Of a DNA stretch of 64,000 nucleotides, positions 21,713 through 30,576 are shown piece after piece. The stretch is from Georgenia sp. SYP-B2076. Lineage in GTDB: Bacteria; Actinomycetota; Actinomycetes; Actinomycetales; Actinomycetaceae. Below the pieces are notes generated by a model. That model did no database searches. It saw only the letters and a list, made by a program, of their open reading frames with translations, and had not been told where the DNA came from. A program made the position numbers and the translations under genes. The stretch's first letter is position 1. Each line of letters starts with the position of its first letter. The stretch covers positions 223,819 through 287,818 of the forward strand of contig NZ_RXOZ01000032.1 in the NCBI RefSeq assembly GCF_003991205.1. The letters run 5' to 3'.

Positions 21713-23191
21713 TCACCGGCGCGGCTGCAGGCTGAACTGGTCGCTGAGGTCCGCCCACCGGGCGACCAGGATGGTCGCGTCGTCCTGCAGGACGTCGTTC
21801 TGGTACCCCAGCACGTTGCGGACGAGCCGGCGCACCGTCTCCGGCGGCGGCTGGGCCGTCGACATCTCCCGCTCGAGGAAGTCGACGAGCCGGTCCACGC
21901 CGAAGAACCGTCCCTCCCGGTCGCGCGCCTCCGTGATGCCGTCCGTGTAGAGCACCAGCACATCGCCCGGCTCGAGGATCTCCTCGGCGACGCTGACCCC
22001 GCGCGCGGGCATCCCGAACACCGGCCGGCGCCCCCCGGTCAGCGACTTGACGACCTTCTTCCGGCGCATGAGCAGCGGGTAGGGGTGCCCGGCGGCGATG
22101 TAGCGGAGCCGGCCGGAGCCCAGGTCGAGCTCGGCGAGCACCGCGGTGACGAACCGGCCCGTGCTGTCCACCTGGCCCGTGATGATCTCGTCGATGGCCA
22201 TCGCCTGGTCGAAGAGCGTGCCGCCGTTGCGGCGGGCGCTGCGGTATGCGGACAGCGCCATGGCCGTGACGACGCCGGAGTCCAGCGAGTGCCCGGTCGC
22301 GTCGAAGATGGCCAGCTGCGCCGTCGTCTCGGAGAGGGCGTAGTCGAAGGCGTCTCCGCCGACGTTGTAGCAGGGCTCGACGGCGCCGGCGAGGACCAGC
22401 TTGTCCGTGCCCGCGGTCATCGGGGGGAGCAGCTGCCAGACCAGCTCCGCGGCCGCGTCGCGCGGGCGCCGGCGCTGCACGTTGTCCAGGGCGTCGCCGT
22501 AGTGCGTGGTGGCGACGACGAGATGGCCGATGAGCATGGACAGCCAGGCGAGCTGGCGCCTGAGCGCGAGATCGTGCGGGTCCCCCGGCTCGGTCAGGAC
22601 CGCCTCCATCACGCCGAGGCGTTCGGCGCCGTCGACCAGCGGGACCCACACGCGCGCCCGCCCGCCCGTCTCGACGCCGATCGTCTCCAGGAGCCGGAAC
22701 GCGCGCCCGGCGACCGAGGTGTCCACGCCCAGCGGCGGGCGGTCCTCGGCGCCCGGCCCGGGCACCGGGTACAGACGCTTCTGGTCGTAGTCGACGAGGT
22801 AGAGGACGATCCGGACCCCCAGGGCCGCCCCGGCGGCGGCGGCCACCGCCGCGAGCCGGTCGGGGGGTGCCAGGTGCATGCCGTCCACGACCCGGATGGC
22901 GGCGCCCGTGAAGCCGTCCTCCGGCTGCGGCAGGCGGATGGTGTGGCTGTAGGGCACGCCCCGCCGCCAGGTCATCTCGTCGATCCGCTCGTTCACGGCC
23001 AGCGCGAGGCGGTCCCGCTCCTGGGCGGGCAGCGGGAGGAGGCCGCTCAGGTACGCCTCGACCTCGACGAGCCCGGCACTGCCCCCGAGCGCGAAGTAGC
23101 GGCGCCACAGCTGCTCGAGGCTGAGGTCCGCCCGCTCGCGGGCGAGGCCGAGCAGGCGCCGCTGCTCGAGCTCGCCGCCGTCCCTGGCCAT
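21713..23191 (-). CDS. PP2C-family serine phosphatase (RsbU/SpoIIE-like) with N-terminal sensor region
   Basis: A 492-residue protein. The first 250 residues look like a helical region plus a GAF-like sensor (VRIVLYLVDYDQKRLYPVPG near residue 125; VPLVDGAERLGVMEAVL). The C-terminal 240 residues are a SpoIIE-type PP2C domain. It has YNVGGDAFDYAL (first metal Asp), IFDATGHSLDSGVVTAMAL, LRYIAAGHPYPLLMRR, LEPGDVLVLYTDGITEARD and the final QDDATILVARW. Such phosphatases act on anti-anti-sigma factors in partner-switching pathways. It starts four bases after the stop of the GAF-ANTAR gene, so the two form an operon. Confidence 0.9.
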   Translation of the reverse strand: MARDGGELEQRRLLGLARERADLSLEQLWRRYFALGGSAGLVEVEAYLSGLLPLPAQERDRLALAVNERIDEMTWRRGVPYSHTIRLPQPEDGFTGAAIRVVDGMHLAPPDRLAAVAAAAGAALGVRIVLYLVDYDQKRLYPVPGPGAEDRPPLGVDTSVAGRAFRLLETIGVETGGRARVWVPLVDGAERLGVMEAVLTEPGDPHDLALRRQLAWLSMLIGHLVVATTHYGDALDNVQRRRPRDAAAELVWQLLPPMTAGTDKLVLAGAVEPCYNVGGDAFDYALSETTAQLAIFDATGHSLDSGVVTAMALSAYRSARRNGGTLFDQAMAIDEIITGQVDSTGRFVTAVLAELDLGSGRLRYIAAGHPYPLLMRRKKVVKSLTGGRRPVFGMPARGVSVAEEILEPGDVLVLYTDGITEARDREGRFFGVDRLVDFLEREMSTAQPPPETVRRLVRNVLGYQNDVLQDDATILVARWADLSDQFSLQPRR

Positions 23192-23195
23192 CGCC

Positions 23196-23918
23196 CTACC
23201 GCCGGCGCCGGGCGGTGCCGCGGGCCAGGGACTGGGCGACGTCTCGCACGCTCTTCCGCTCGCGCTGCGACATCCCGATGAGGGTCGCGAACGCGGCGTC
23301 CTCGTCGATGCCGTCGCGGGCCATCACGATCCCCATGGCCACCGAGATGGTGTCCCGGCTGCGCAAGGCGTCCTTGAGGTCGTCGGTGAGGCGCCGGGCG
23401 TTCTCGTAGGACTGCACGTTCGCGACGAGCACGGCGGCCTGCGCGCCGAACATCGCCAGCAGGTGCTCGCTGCGCGGGTCGTAGGCCCCGGGATGGAAGG
23501 AGTAGACCTTGATCGCCCCGAGCGCGACGTCCCCGGCGACCATGGGGGCGCTGAGCACGGAGTGGAGGCCGAGCGCGGCGGCGGCGCGGCACCACCGCGG
23601 CCAGCGGCTCTCGGTGGCCAGCTCGTCGACCCGGCACGTGGCGCGGTCGGCCCAGGTCTGCAGGCACGGACCTTCCCCGAGCTCGTACTGGAGGTCGTCG
23701 GCGCGCTCGACGACGGCGTCGGAGGCCGCCGTCGTGGTGCGGCGCCCGTGCTGGTCCATGAGAGAGATGCCCGCGCCGACCGTGCCGGGGATGGTGTCCG
23801 CCGCGAGCGACGTCACGAGGCGCAGGGCGCTGCCGACGGTCTCCTGCGAGAGCAGGAGGCCGGACATGCGGGCGAACACCACCGCGAGCTCGTCGGCGAG
23901 CGGGAGCGGCTGGGTCAC
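23196..23918 (-). CDS. GAF and ANTAR domain transcription antiterminator
   Basis: A 240-residue two-domain regulator. Residues 20-165 form a GAF sensor (GTVGAGISLMDQHGRRTTTA, GPCLQTWADRATCRVDELA, SAPMVAGDVALGAIKVYS). Residues about 180-235 form an ANTAR RNA-binding helix bundle (LKDALRSRDTISVAMGIVMA ... FATLIGMSQRERKSVRDVAQ). ANTAR proteins bind paired hexaloop hairpins in nascent RNA and stop termination. The GAF part would sense a small molecule, light or redox. It is cotranscribed with the PP2C gene behind it. Targets are unknown. Confidence 0.9.
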   Translation of the reverse strand: MTQPLPLADELAVVFARMSGLLLSQETVGSALRLVTSLAADTIPGTVGAGISLMDQHGRRTTTAASDAVVERADDLQYELGEGPCLQTWADRATCRVDELATESRWPRWCRAAAALGLHSVLSAPMVAGDVALGAIKVYSFHPGAYDPRSEHLLAMFGAQAAVLVANVQSYENARRLTDDLKDALRSRDTISVAMGIVMARDGIDEDAAFATLIGMSQRERKSVRDVAQSLARGTARRRR

Positions 23919-24102
23919 GGGGCACCTCCTGGGCTGCGGCCCGCGCCGTCGGCGCGAGGACCGATACCCGTTCCGGTGGAGCGTCGCAGCTGCCCACCGT
24001 CACGACCTGCCCCCAGTGTCCTCCTGTTCGGCCCCGTGGAACGGGGAATGGTGCGGCGGATGTGGGGTTGCGGGGCGTGCTCGTGCGGTTGCGCGGCGCG
24101 CC

Positions 24103-25554
24103 CTAGGTGCGGTGCTGCATGTCCTCGAGCTCCATGCCCTTGGTCTCGCGCACGAACTTCCACACGAAGATGAACGACAGGATCGCGCACAGGGCGTAGA
24201 ACCCGTAGGCGATGCCGAGGGAGAGGTCCTTCATGGCGGGGAAGCTCACGGTGATCAGCCAGTTCGCCACCCACTGGGCGCCGGCGGCCAGGGACAGGGC
24301 CGCCGCCCGGATGCGGTTGGGGAAGGACTCCCCGAGCAGCACCCACACGATCGGGCCCCACGACATGCCGAACGAGACGACGAAGAGGTTGGCGGCCACC
24401 AGCGCGATCGGGCCGGTGGCGCCGGCGAGCACCGGCGCGCCCTCCGCGTTGATCGGGGCGGTGCCGAAGATGACGGCCATGGTGGCCAGCGTCACCGCCA
24501 TGCCGACCGAGCCGATGAGCAGCAGCGGCTTGCGGCCGAAGCGGTCGACGCTCGCGATGGCGATCAGCGTGGTGCCGACGTTCACCACGGCGGTGATGAC
24601 CGTGATGATGAAGGAGTTCTGCTCGCTGAAGCCGACGGCCTCCCACAGGATGTTCGAGTAGTAGAAGATCACGTTGATGCCGACGAACTGCTGGAAGATC
24701 GACAGGAACAGGCCCACCCACACGATGGGGTACAGGCCCCCGCCGGGGGCCCTGAGGTCGCGCCACTTCGGGCGGGTCTTGTCCTTCAGCGTCTCCTGGA
24801 TCCGGCCGATCGTGTAGTCCAGGTTCTTGGGGCCGAGCACACCCGCGAGGACCCGGCGCGCCTCGGCCATCCGGCCCGTCCCGACGAGGTAGCGCGGGGA
24901 CTCGGGGATCGTGAGCGACAGGATGCCGTAGGCGAGCGCCGGCACGACCATCGCGAGGAACATCCAGCGCCAGGCCTCGAGCCCGAGCCACAGGCTCAGC
25001 CGCGAGCCCCCGGCGATGGTGGCCAGCACGAAGTCGACGAGGAGGGCCAGGAAGATGCCGGTGACGATCGCGAGCTGCTGGAGCGAGCCGAGTCGCCCCC
25101 GGATGCGGGCCGGCGCGATCTCGGCGATGTAGGCGGGGGCGATCACGGAGGCGACGCCGACACCCAGGCCGCCGACGATGCGCCCGACGATGAAGACCCA
25201 CAGGTTGGGTGCGAGGCCGGTGCCCACCGCGCTGACGAGGAACAGCACCGCGGCGATCCGCATGACGGCGAGGCGGCCGACGCGGTCGGCGATGCGCCCG
25301 GCCGAGAGGGCGCCGACGGCGGCGCCCAGGAGCGCGGAGGCCACGGCGAAGCCCAACGGCCCGCTGCTGACGTCGTACCGGTCCTGCACCGCGGCGACCG
25401 CGCCGTTGATGACCGCGCTGTCGTAGCCGAACAGGAAACCGCCGAGCGCCGCGACCGACGAGATCCGGACGACGCTGATCTTGCCTCCCCCGCCGCCGCC
25501 GGGGGACTCGTCGTAGATGGATTCCTCGTCGGTGAAAGAACCGTGCTCACCCAT
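24103..25554 (-). CDS. MFS sugar:proton symporter (sugar porter family)
   Basis: A 483-residue 12-helix transporter. ATG 25554 has AGAAGGCGGG upstream. Sugar-porter marks are GGFLFGYDSAVINGAV in helix 1, GRIADRVGRLAVM in loop 2-3, PESPRYLVGTGR in the central loop, QQFVGINVIFYYSNILWEA in helix 7, DRFGRKPLLLIGS in loop 8-9, and the ending RETKGMELEDMQ (PETKG-type). It resembles XylE/GlcP and should import a hexose or pentose. The N-terminal tail has a Gly run (SPGGGGGGK). It stands alone; a possible weak hairpin (CCCCGT/ACGGGG, 24032-24046) follows the stop. Confidence 0.92.
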   Translation of the reverse strand: MGEHGSFTDEESIYDESPGGGGGGKISVVRISSVAALGGFLFGYDSAVINGAVAAVQDRYDVSSGPLGFAVASALLGAAVGALSAGRIADRVGRLAVMRIAAVLFLVSAVGTGLAPNLWVFIVGRIVGGLGVGVASVIAPAYIAEIAPARIRGRLGSLQQLAIVTGIFLALLVDFVLATIAGGSRLSLWLGLEAWRWMFLAMVVPALAYGILSLTIPESPRYLVGTGRMAEARRVLAGVLGPKNLDYTIGRIQETLKDKTRPKWRDLRAPGGGLYPIVWVGLFLSIFQQFVGINVIFYYSNILWEAVGFSEQNSFIITVITAVVNVGTTLIAIASVDRFGRKPLLLIGSVGMAVTLATMAVIFGTAPINAEGAPVLAGATGPIALVAANLFVVSFGMSWGPIVWVLLGESFPNRIRAAALSLAAGAQWVANWLITVSFPAMKDLSLGIAYGFYALCAILSFIFVWKFVRETKGMELEDMQHRT

Positions 25555-25730
25555 GACGCCCGCCTTCTCTGCCGAGAAGCCCCGCGCTCCGGTGCGGCCG
25601 TGGCACCGCTCCCGAAGGGCGCTGACCTTGTGGACCATGCGGAATGAAGCGTAGGTCGCACCCCCGCACCGCGCATACCCGCCGCGGGACCGCGGGTGCG
25701 CGACGGCGGCCGCGGGACCGCGCCGGCGCG

Positions 25731-25743
25731 GTAGCGTCGCCCG
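25731..25743 (+). promoter_or_regulatory. Leaderless promoter, -10 TAGCGT
   Basis: TAGCGT (25731-25736) sits seven bases ahead of ATG 25744, with no ribosome site between. This matches the leaderless start pattern seen at several other genes in the window. Confidence 0.55.
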
Positions 25744-26685
25744 ATGATCAGCACCCGACCGCAGGCCTGCAGCCGTCTCAGCGTCGAGAACGGCGACCCG
25801 CTCGCCGGCACGGCCTCCACCGCACGCGGGTTCCTCCTCGTCGAGCACGGCGGCCCGTGGGGCAAGAAGCCGCTCCGGGATGCCGTGTTCCGCGGCCCGG
25901 GTGGCGCCCACGTCGACCTGGGCGGGAACCTCGGCCGGGTCCTCGAGCCGCTCGGCGTGACCGCGCTGCTCGTCCGGCGCCCGGGGGCCCGCCACGGCAT
26001 CCCCTCCCCCGCGACCGTCATGCTCGTCGCCGTGGACCAGGCCGGCGGGCGGGGGGCGCGGACCAGCGTCGAGGGCGTGTCCGAGATCCTGGGCTGGGAC
26101 GTGCCGGGGCTGCTCGGCGAGCTGCGCACCGGCCGGACGCCGGCCGGCTGGCGGCCGCTCGGCACGCAGTACTTGGCATGCACCCACGCGCGGCGCGACG
26201 CGTGCTGCGGGGAGCTCGGCCGTCCGGTGGCGAGGGCGCTGGGCGACGTGGAGCCCGCGCGCACGTGGGAGGTCAGCCACCTCGGGGGCCACCGGCTGGC
26301 GGCCAACGTCCTCGTCGTCCCCGACGGCGTCGTCTACGGGCGGCTGGGCGCGGCGGACGCCCCTGCCCTCGTGCGCTGCCACGACGAGGGGCGGCTGCTC
26401 CTGGGCGCGTTGCGGGGCCGGGCGGCGCTGCCGCAGCCGGTGCAGGCGGCGGAGATCGCGGTGCGCCGCGCCGCCGGGGCAGAGGCCGCCGACGGCGCCG
26501 CCCTGCTCTCCGCCGAGGTGCAGGGTGCCCGGACGCTGACGCGGTGGCGCGTGGGGCGGACGGCCTGGCGGGTGGTCGTCGAGACCGTGGCTGACGAGGG
26601 CGCCCCGCGCCCGGCCAGCTGCGGCGCGGAACCGTCCGCGCCCCCGGCCCGTCAGGTGGTCCTGGAGGTCACCGCGGGCGGGTGA
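25744..26685 (+). CDS. Sucrase/ferredoxin-like family protein (thioredoxin-fold)
   Basis: A 313-residue protein of the sucrase/ferredoxin-like family. Diagnostic blocks are GTASTARGFLLVEHGGPWG near residue 21, YLACTHARRDACCGELGRPV near residue 145 (the Cys/His block that may hold an iron-sulfur cluster or redox thiols), and TWEVSHLGGHRLAANVLVVP with the conserved H-x-G-G-H. Its biochemical role is not established. It is likely a cytosolic redox protein. It is leaderless (see the promoter at 25731) and divergent from the sugar porter, but nothing indicates they act together. Confidence 0.85.
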   Translation: MISTRPQACSRLSVENGDPLAGTASTARGFLLVEHGGPWGKKPLRDAVFRGPGGAHVDLGGNLGRVLEPLGVTALLVRRPGARHGIPSPATVMLVAVDQAGGRGARTSVEGVSEILGWDVPGLLGELRTGRTPAGWRPLGTQYLACTHARRDACCGELGRPVARALGDVEPARTWEVSHLGGHRLAANVLVVPDGVVYGRLGAADAPALVRCHDEGRLLLGALRGRAALPQPVQAAEIAVRRAAGAEAADGAALLSAEVQGARTLTRWRVGRTAWRVVVETVADEGAPRPASCGAEPSAPPARQVVLEVTAGG

Positions 26686-26777
26686 CCTCGGACGGGTGAC
26701 CGCGGGCCGGCGACCGGCCGGCCGGCGACCGGCGGGCAGCCCGCAGCGAAAGGCGTGACCTGCCGGGCGCGGGCCGC

Positions 26778-27149
26778 TCAGCCGGCCACGGACTCCAGCG
26801 TCCCGCCCCTGCCGGTCGGACGGCCGGCGGCCCGGGGCGGGCGCTGGCTCCGCAGCTCGGCGATGAGCGCGTTGCCCTCCGGGTCCGCGCCGGCGAGGCG
26901 CACCCGCCAGTCGTCGACGTCGGGGAAGCGGCGCAGCAGCGCGCGCCGCTCGCGCTCCGTCAGGCCGCCCCACACGCCGAAGGAGATCTGGGAGTCCAGG
27001 GCCTCAGCCAGGCACTGCATCCGCACCGCGCAGCCCAGGCACAGCGCCCGCGCGGAGCGCTGCGCCGCCCCCCGCACGAACAGGGCGTCGGGCTCCGCGT
27101 CCGCGCAGGCCGCGTATCGGGCCCAGGACTCGTCCTCGTCGGACCACAT
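26778..27149 (-). CDS. WhiB-family iron-sulfur regulator (WhiB4/WblA-like)
   Basis: A 123-residue WhiB protein, with ATG 27149 chosen because GGAGG lies five bases upstream. The four cluster cysteines are Cys15, Cys37, Cys40 and Cys46 (C-x21-C-x2-C-x5-C). The G[VI]WGG turn follows as GVWGGLTERERRALLRRFP. FVRGAAQRSA before the second Cys and ISFGVWGG resemble WhiB4/WblA more than WhiB1 or WhiB7. These proteins hold a [4Fe-4S] cluster sensitive to oxygen and nitric oxide, and regulate redox response and development. It lies between the redox-type sucrase-like gene and the selenium island. Confidence 0.92.
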   Translation of the reverse strand: MWSDEDESWARYAACADAEPDALFVRGAAQRSARALCLGCAVRMQCLAEALDSQISFGVWGGLTERERRALLRRFPDVDDWRVRLAGADPEGNALIAELRSQRPPRAAGRPTGRGGTLESVAG

Positions 27150-27294
27150 GGCTTCCTCCATGCCCGGAGGACGCCGATGTCCCCGGGTGTCGACCTTCCG
27201 GCCCCGCTTGTGCGGGCGGATCTGATCCACACCTGACGCTAACCGAGTCCCGCGCGTTACGGAAGACCCGCGACGGCACGCGCGACCTGGGCGC

Positions 27295-29106
27295 TCACCC
27301 GCCGCCCGGCGCGGACCCGACCTGACGGCGGTCGTCGGGCAGCCGGCGCGTCAGCCCCAGGCGGTCGAGGCGTTCCAGGAGGGGCAGGACGACCCGCCGG
27401 GTGGTCCCGAGGCGCCGGCGTGCCTCGCTGGTCGTGAAGGGCTGGGGCAGCTCGGCCAGCCACGCCGCGGCGACCGCGTCCGCGCCGGCGCGCAGCACGA
27501 TGCCCGGCGCCACCCGGAGCAGCCGCCCCGACCTGGCCGCCGCCGCCAGCGCCCGCTCGTCCAGCCCCAGCTCGCGCAGCCGGTCGGCCGTCGGCGCCGC
27601 GAACGGGCTCGCGCGCAGGTCGCGCTCGAGGGTGGCGACGGCCCGCTCCACCCCGGGCGGCAGGTCGGCGTGCGGCACACCCGCCGTGACCCGGCCCTCG
27701 CTCAGGCGCAGCGGCGGGCGGAGGACGGCCCGGACGAGATCGGCGGACGGCAGGCCCAGCGCGGCGGCCAGGACCGCCACCGGCACCCCGCGGTCGAGCG
27801 GCGCGCCGCGGTCGTGGGCGTCGACCACGCGCGCGGCCTCCTCGCCGGCGCGGCGCGCCCGGTCGTGGCTCATCACCCATCCCCCCGCCACCACGCCCGC
27901 CGCCTGGGCGTCCCCCGTCGGCACGCCGATGCGCCGCAGCAGCGCCAGCGGGACGACCTCGCGCCGGCGCACCTCCGCGGCCAGGTCCCCGCCGTCGCCG
28001 GCACGGTCCCCGCCGCCCTCACCGGCGAGGACCTCGGCGCGCTGGGCCGCGGCGCCGCGCCGCCGCAGGGGCGGCGGCGCGGGGTCCAGGACGGTGACGC
28101 CCCAGAGCGCGCGGCTCCCGGGGTCGCGGAGGACCGCGCGGTCCCCCACGCGCAGCGGCAGGCGCGCGTCGAGGGTCAGCCGGGCCAGGTCGCCGCCGAG
28201 CGGGCGGTGGTGGGTGGCCACCGCGGTCGCGCCGATGTGCAGCAGCGGGCTCTCCGGCGGAACGGGCCGGCGGCAGGGTCCGAGGTCAGCCGGCGCGCCG
28301 ACCCGCACGTCCACGACGTCGGTGAGGTGCCAGGCGCCCGGGGTGACCAGCACCGACCCCCGGTCCAGCCCCGCCAGGTCCTCGCCCGCGACGTTCAGCG
28401 CCACGCGCGCCACGCCGCGGGCCTCCGCGACGGGCCGCCCGAGCGACTGGACGCCGCGGACCCGGACCGCCCGGTCGCCGAGGGCGAGCGTGTCGCCCAC
28501 CGCGACCCGGCCGGCAGGCAGCGTGCCGGTGACGACGGTCCCCGCCCCCCGGACGCTGAAGCGCCGGTCGACCCACAGGCGCACGTCCGCGTCGGCACCC
28601 GGCACCGGCAGGGACCCGAGCATCTCGAGCAGGCGGGAGCGCAGCTCGTCCAGCCCCTGGCCGGTCCGGCCGCTCACCGTGACCGCGGCCGCGCCCCGCA
28701 GCGACGTCCGGCCCAGCTCCGCGAGCGCCCGCTCGCGCGCCGGGGCGGGGTCCGCGAGGTCGGAGCGGGTCACGGCGAGGACGCCGTGGGTGACGCCCAG
28801 GGCGTCCAGCGCGGCCAGGTGCTCGGCCGCCTGCGGCATCCAGGGGTCGTCGGCGGCGACGACGAAGAGGACCGCCGGGACCGGGCCGATCCCGGACAGC
28901 ATGGTAGCCAGGAAGCGCTCGTGACCGGGGACGTCGACGAACGCGACGTCACCGGCCGGCGGCAGCGCGGTCCAGCAGTAGCCGAGCTCGATCGACAGGC
29001 CCCGCCGGTGCTCCTCCGCCAGGCGGTCGGGGTCGGCGCCGGTCAGGGCCTTCACGAGGGTGGACTTGCCGTGGTCGACGTGGCCGGCGGTGGCCACGAC
29101 GTGCAT
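27295..29106 (-). CDS. selB: Selenocysteine-specific elongation factor SelB
   Basis: A 603-residue GTPase that brings Sec-tRNA to UGA codons marked by a SECIS hairpin. G1 is GHVDHGKSTLVKALTG at residues 7-22. The switch region is EEHRRGLSIELGYCW, G3 is VDVPGHERFL, and G4 is VTRSDLAD. Domains 2-3 follow (DRRFSVRGAGTVVTGTLPAG), then about 250 residues of winged-helix repeats that bind the mRNA hairpin (DRLGLTRRLPDDR at the end). The start is one base after the selA stop, so selA-selB are cotranscribed. Its client, fdhA, lies 2.5 kb away. Confidence 0.95.
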   Translation of the reverse strand: MHVVATAGHVDHGKSTLVKALTGADPDRLAEEHRRGLSIELGYCWTALPPAGDVAFVDVPGHERFLATMLSGIGPVPAVLFVVAADDPWMPQAAEHLAALDALGVTHGVLAVTRSDLADPAPARERALAELGRTSLRGAAAVTVSGRTGQGLDELRSRLLEMLGSLPVPGADADVRLWVDRRFSVRGAGTVVTGTLPAGRVAVGDTLALGDRAVRVRGVQSLGRPVAEARGVARVALNVAGEDLAGLDRGSVLVTPGAWHLTDVVDVRVGAPADLGPCRRPVPPESPLLHIGATAVATHHRPLGGDLARLTLDARLPLRVGDRAVLRDPGSRALWGVTVLDPAPPPLRRRGAAAQRAEVLAGEGGGDRAGDGGDLAAEVRRREVVPLALLRRIGVPTGDAQAAGVVAGGWVMSHDRARRAGEEAARVVDAHDRGAPLDRGVPVAVLAAALGLPSADLVRAVLRPPLRLSEGRVTAGVPHADLPPGVERAVATLERDLRASPFAAPTADRLRELGLDERALAAAARSGRLLRVAPGIVLRAGADAVAAAWLAELPQPFTTSEARRRLGTTRRVVLPLLERLDRLGLTRRLPDDRRQVGSAPGGG

Positions 29107-29107
29107 G

Positions 29108-30403
29108 TCAGCTCCCCCCGGCGGCCCGGCGCACCGCGTCCGCCAGGGCGTCGTCCTCGCCGGGTGGCACGGCGATGAGGTCGAGCAGGAGGCCGCCGCG
29201 GCGGGTGTGGCCGACCACGGGCGGCTCGCCGCGGCGCAGCGGCCCGGCCAGTGCGGCCGGCACCACGACGGCGGCGCTGGGGAGCTCGACGCCGGGCGCC
29301 CCTCCCCCGCCGACCGCGGCTGTGGACGCCACGGCGGTGGCCGCCACGGCCGGGGACAGGCTCGCGGCCAGGCGCACCGCCCGGGCCATGAGCTCCTCCG
29401 GGGTGGACGCCAGCGCCCGCGCGACCGGCGTGGGGGGTCCCGTCAGGGTGGCCTCGAGCGCGGCGAGGGTGAGCTTGTCCACCCGCAGGGCCCGGGCGAA
29501 CGGGTGCCGGCGCAGCCGGTGGACCAGCTCCGCCCGGCCCAGCAGGAGCCCGCACTGGGGTCCGCCGAGCAGCTTGTCGCCGGAGGCCGTCACCAGGTCG
29601 GCCCCCGCTCGCAGGGCCGCCGCGGCGCTCGGCTCGCCCGGCAGCCGCGGGTGGGGCGCGAGGAGGCCGGAGCCGATGTCGACCACCACGGGCACCGGCA
29701 GCGACGCCAGGGCGGCGACCTCGACGGTGGAGGTGAAACCGGAGACGACGAAGTTGGACGGGTGCACCTTGAGGACGAACGCCGTCTCGGCGTCGACGGC
29801 CCGCTCGTAGTCGGCGAGGCGCACCCGGTTCGTGGTGCCGACCTCGCGGAGCGTGGCGCCGAGCGACCCGATGAGCTCGGGGATGCGGAAGCCGTCGCCG
29901 ATCTCGACCATCTCGCCGCGCGCGATGACGACGTTCCGGCCCATCGCGAGCGCGCAGGTGACCAGGGCGAGGGCGGCGGCGCCGTTATTGACCACGTGCA
30001 CGCCGCCGGCGTCCGGCACGGCCGCCGCGAGCGCGGCCAGCGCCGTCCGCCCGCGGGCGCCCCGCCGGCCGGTGGTCAGGTCCAGCTCGACGTCGGTGGC
30101 CCCGGCCGCGACGGCGAGCGCGCCCACCGCGGCGTCGGAGAGCGGCGCGCGCCCGAGGTTGGTGTGGACGACGACGCCGGTCGCGTTGACCACCCGGCGC
30201 ATCCCGGTCGCCACCGGGGGCAGGGCGGCCAGCGCCGCCGCGGTGACGTCCGCGGGCGCGATCTCGCCCGCGCGGCACCGGTCGAGGACGGCGACCACGA
30301 CGCCCTTGACGAGCGGGTCGCCCAGCCGTGCCGCGGCCGCGCGCAGGCGCGGGTCGGCGAGCACGTGGTCGGTCCGCGGCGTGGACCTGCGGTGGTCCTG
30401 CAC
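29108..30403 (-). CDS. selA: L-seryl-tRNA(Sec) selenium transferase SelA
   Basis: A 431-residue PLP enzyme that converts Ser-tRNA(Sec) to Sec-tRNA(Sec) using selenophosphate. The PLP lysine lies in DLVTASGDKLLGGPQCGLLL. Other family marks are VVNATGVVVHTNLGRAPLSD near residue 85, VNNGAAALALVTCALA, and VHPSNFVVSGFTSTVEVA. ATG 30403 has GGGAGGG immediately upstream, and that ribosome site directly follows the 3' end of tRNA-Sec, giving the order selC-selA-selB. Length is normal for bacterial SelA. Confidence 0.95.
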   Translation of the reverse strand: MQDHRRSTPRTDHVLADPRLRAAAARLGDPLVKGVVVAVLDRCRAGEIAPADVTAAALAALPPVATGMRRVVNATGVVVHTNLGRAPLSDAAVGALAVAAGATDVELDLTTGRRGARGRTALAALAAAVPDAGGVHVVNNGAAALALVTCALAMGRNVVIARGEMVEIGDGFRIPELIGSLGATLREVGTTNRVRLADYERAVDAETAFVLKVHPSNFVVSGFTSTVEVAALASLPVPVVVDIGSGLLAPHPRLPGEPSAAAALRAGADLVTASGDKLLGGPQCGLLLGRAELVHRLRRHPFARALRVDKLTLAALEATLTGPPTPVARALASTPEELMARAVRLAASLSPAVAATAVASTAAVGGGGAPGVELPSAAVVVPAALAGPLRRGEPPVVGHTRRGGLLLDLIAVPPGEDDALADAVRRAAGGS

Positions 30404-30420
30404 ATGCCCTCCCAGGCACC

Positions 30421-30515
30421 TGGCGGAGGCGGACGGGAATCGAACCCGCCTGGCCGAGATGCTCGGCCACTACGGTTTTGAAGACCGCGCCCGTCACCAG
30501 ACGAGGAACGCCTCC
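30421..30515 (-). tRNA. selC: Selenocysteine tRNA, anticodon TCA
   Basis: A 95-base gene on the minus strand. The acceptor arm GGAGGCG pairs with CGCCTCC, followed by G and an encoded CCA (30421-30423). The anticodon loop reads CTTCAAA with anticodon TCA. A long variable arm TGGCCGAGCATCTCGGCCA is present, and the T loop is GTTCGATTC. The size, long extra arm and TCA anticodon are diagnostic of tRNA-Sec. The 3' end is 17 bases from the selA start codon. Confidence 0.95.
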
Positions 30516-30576
30516 GCCGCCACCCTAGACGCCGATGCCCTGGACCGTGGCCGGATGCCTTCGTACAGTGACGCGC
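30516..30576. promoter_or_regulatory. Compact divergent promoters of selC-selA-selB and selD
   Basis: Only 61 bases separate tRNA-Sec from the selD start. Leftward, TAGGGT (complement of 30522-30527) ends six bases from the mature tRNA 5' end. Rightward, TACAGT (30564-30569) ends seven bases before ATG 30577, with TGGACC (30541-30546) 17 bases upstream as a possible -35. The selD mRNA is probably leaderless, and the tRNA primary transcript may begin at or near its mature end. Confidence 0.6.

Noticed and set aside
24103..26973. A 956-residue protein extending the sugar porter upstream
   Set aside because: The added N-terminal half is antisense to the sucrase/ferredoxin-like gene and has no family features. 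The porter has a ribosome site and normal length from 25554.
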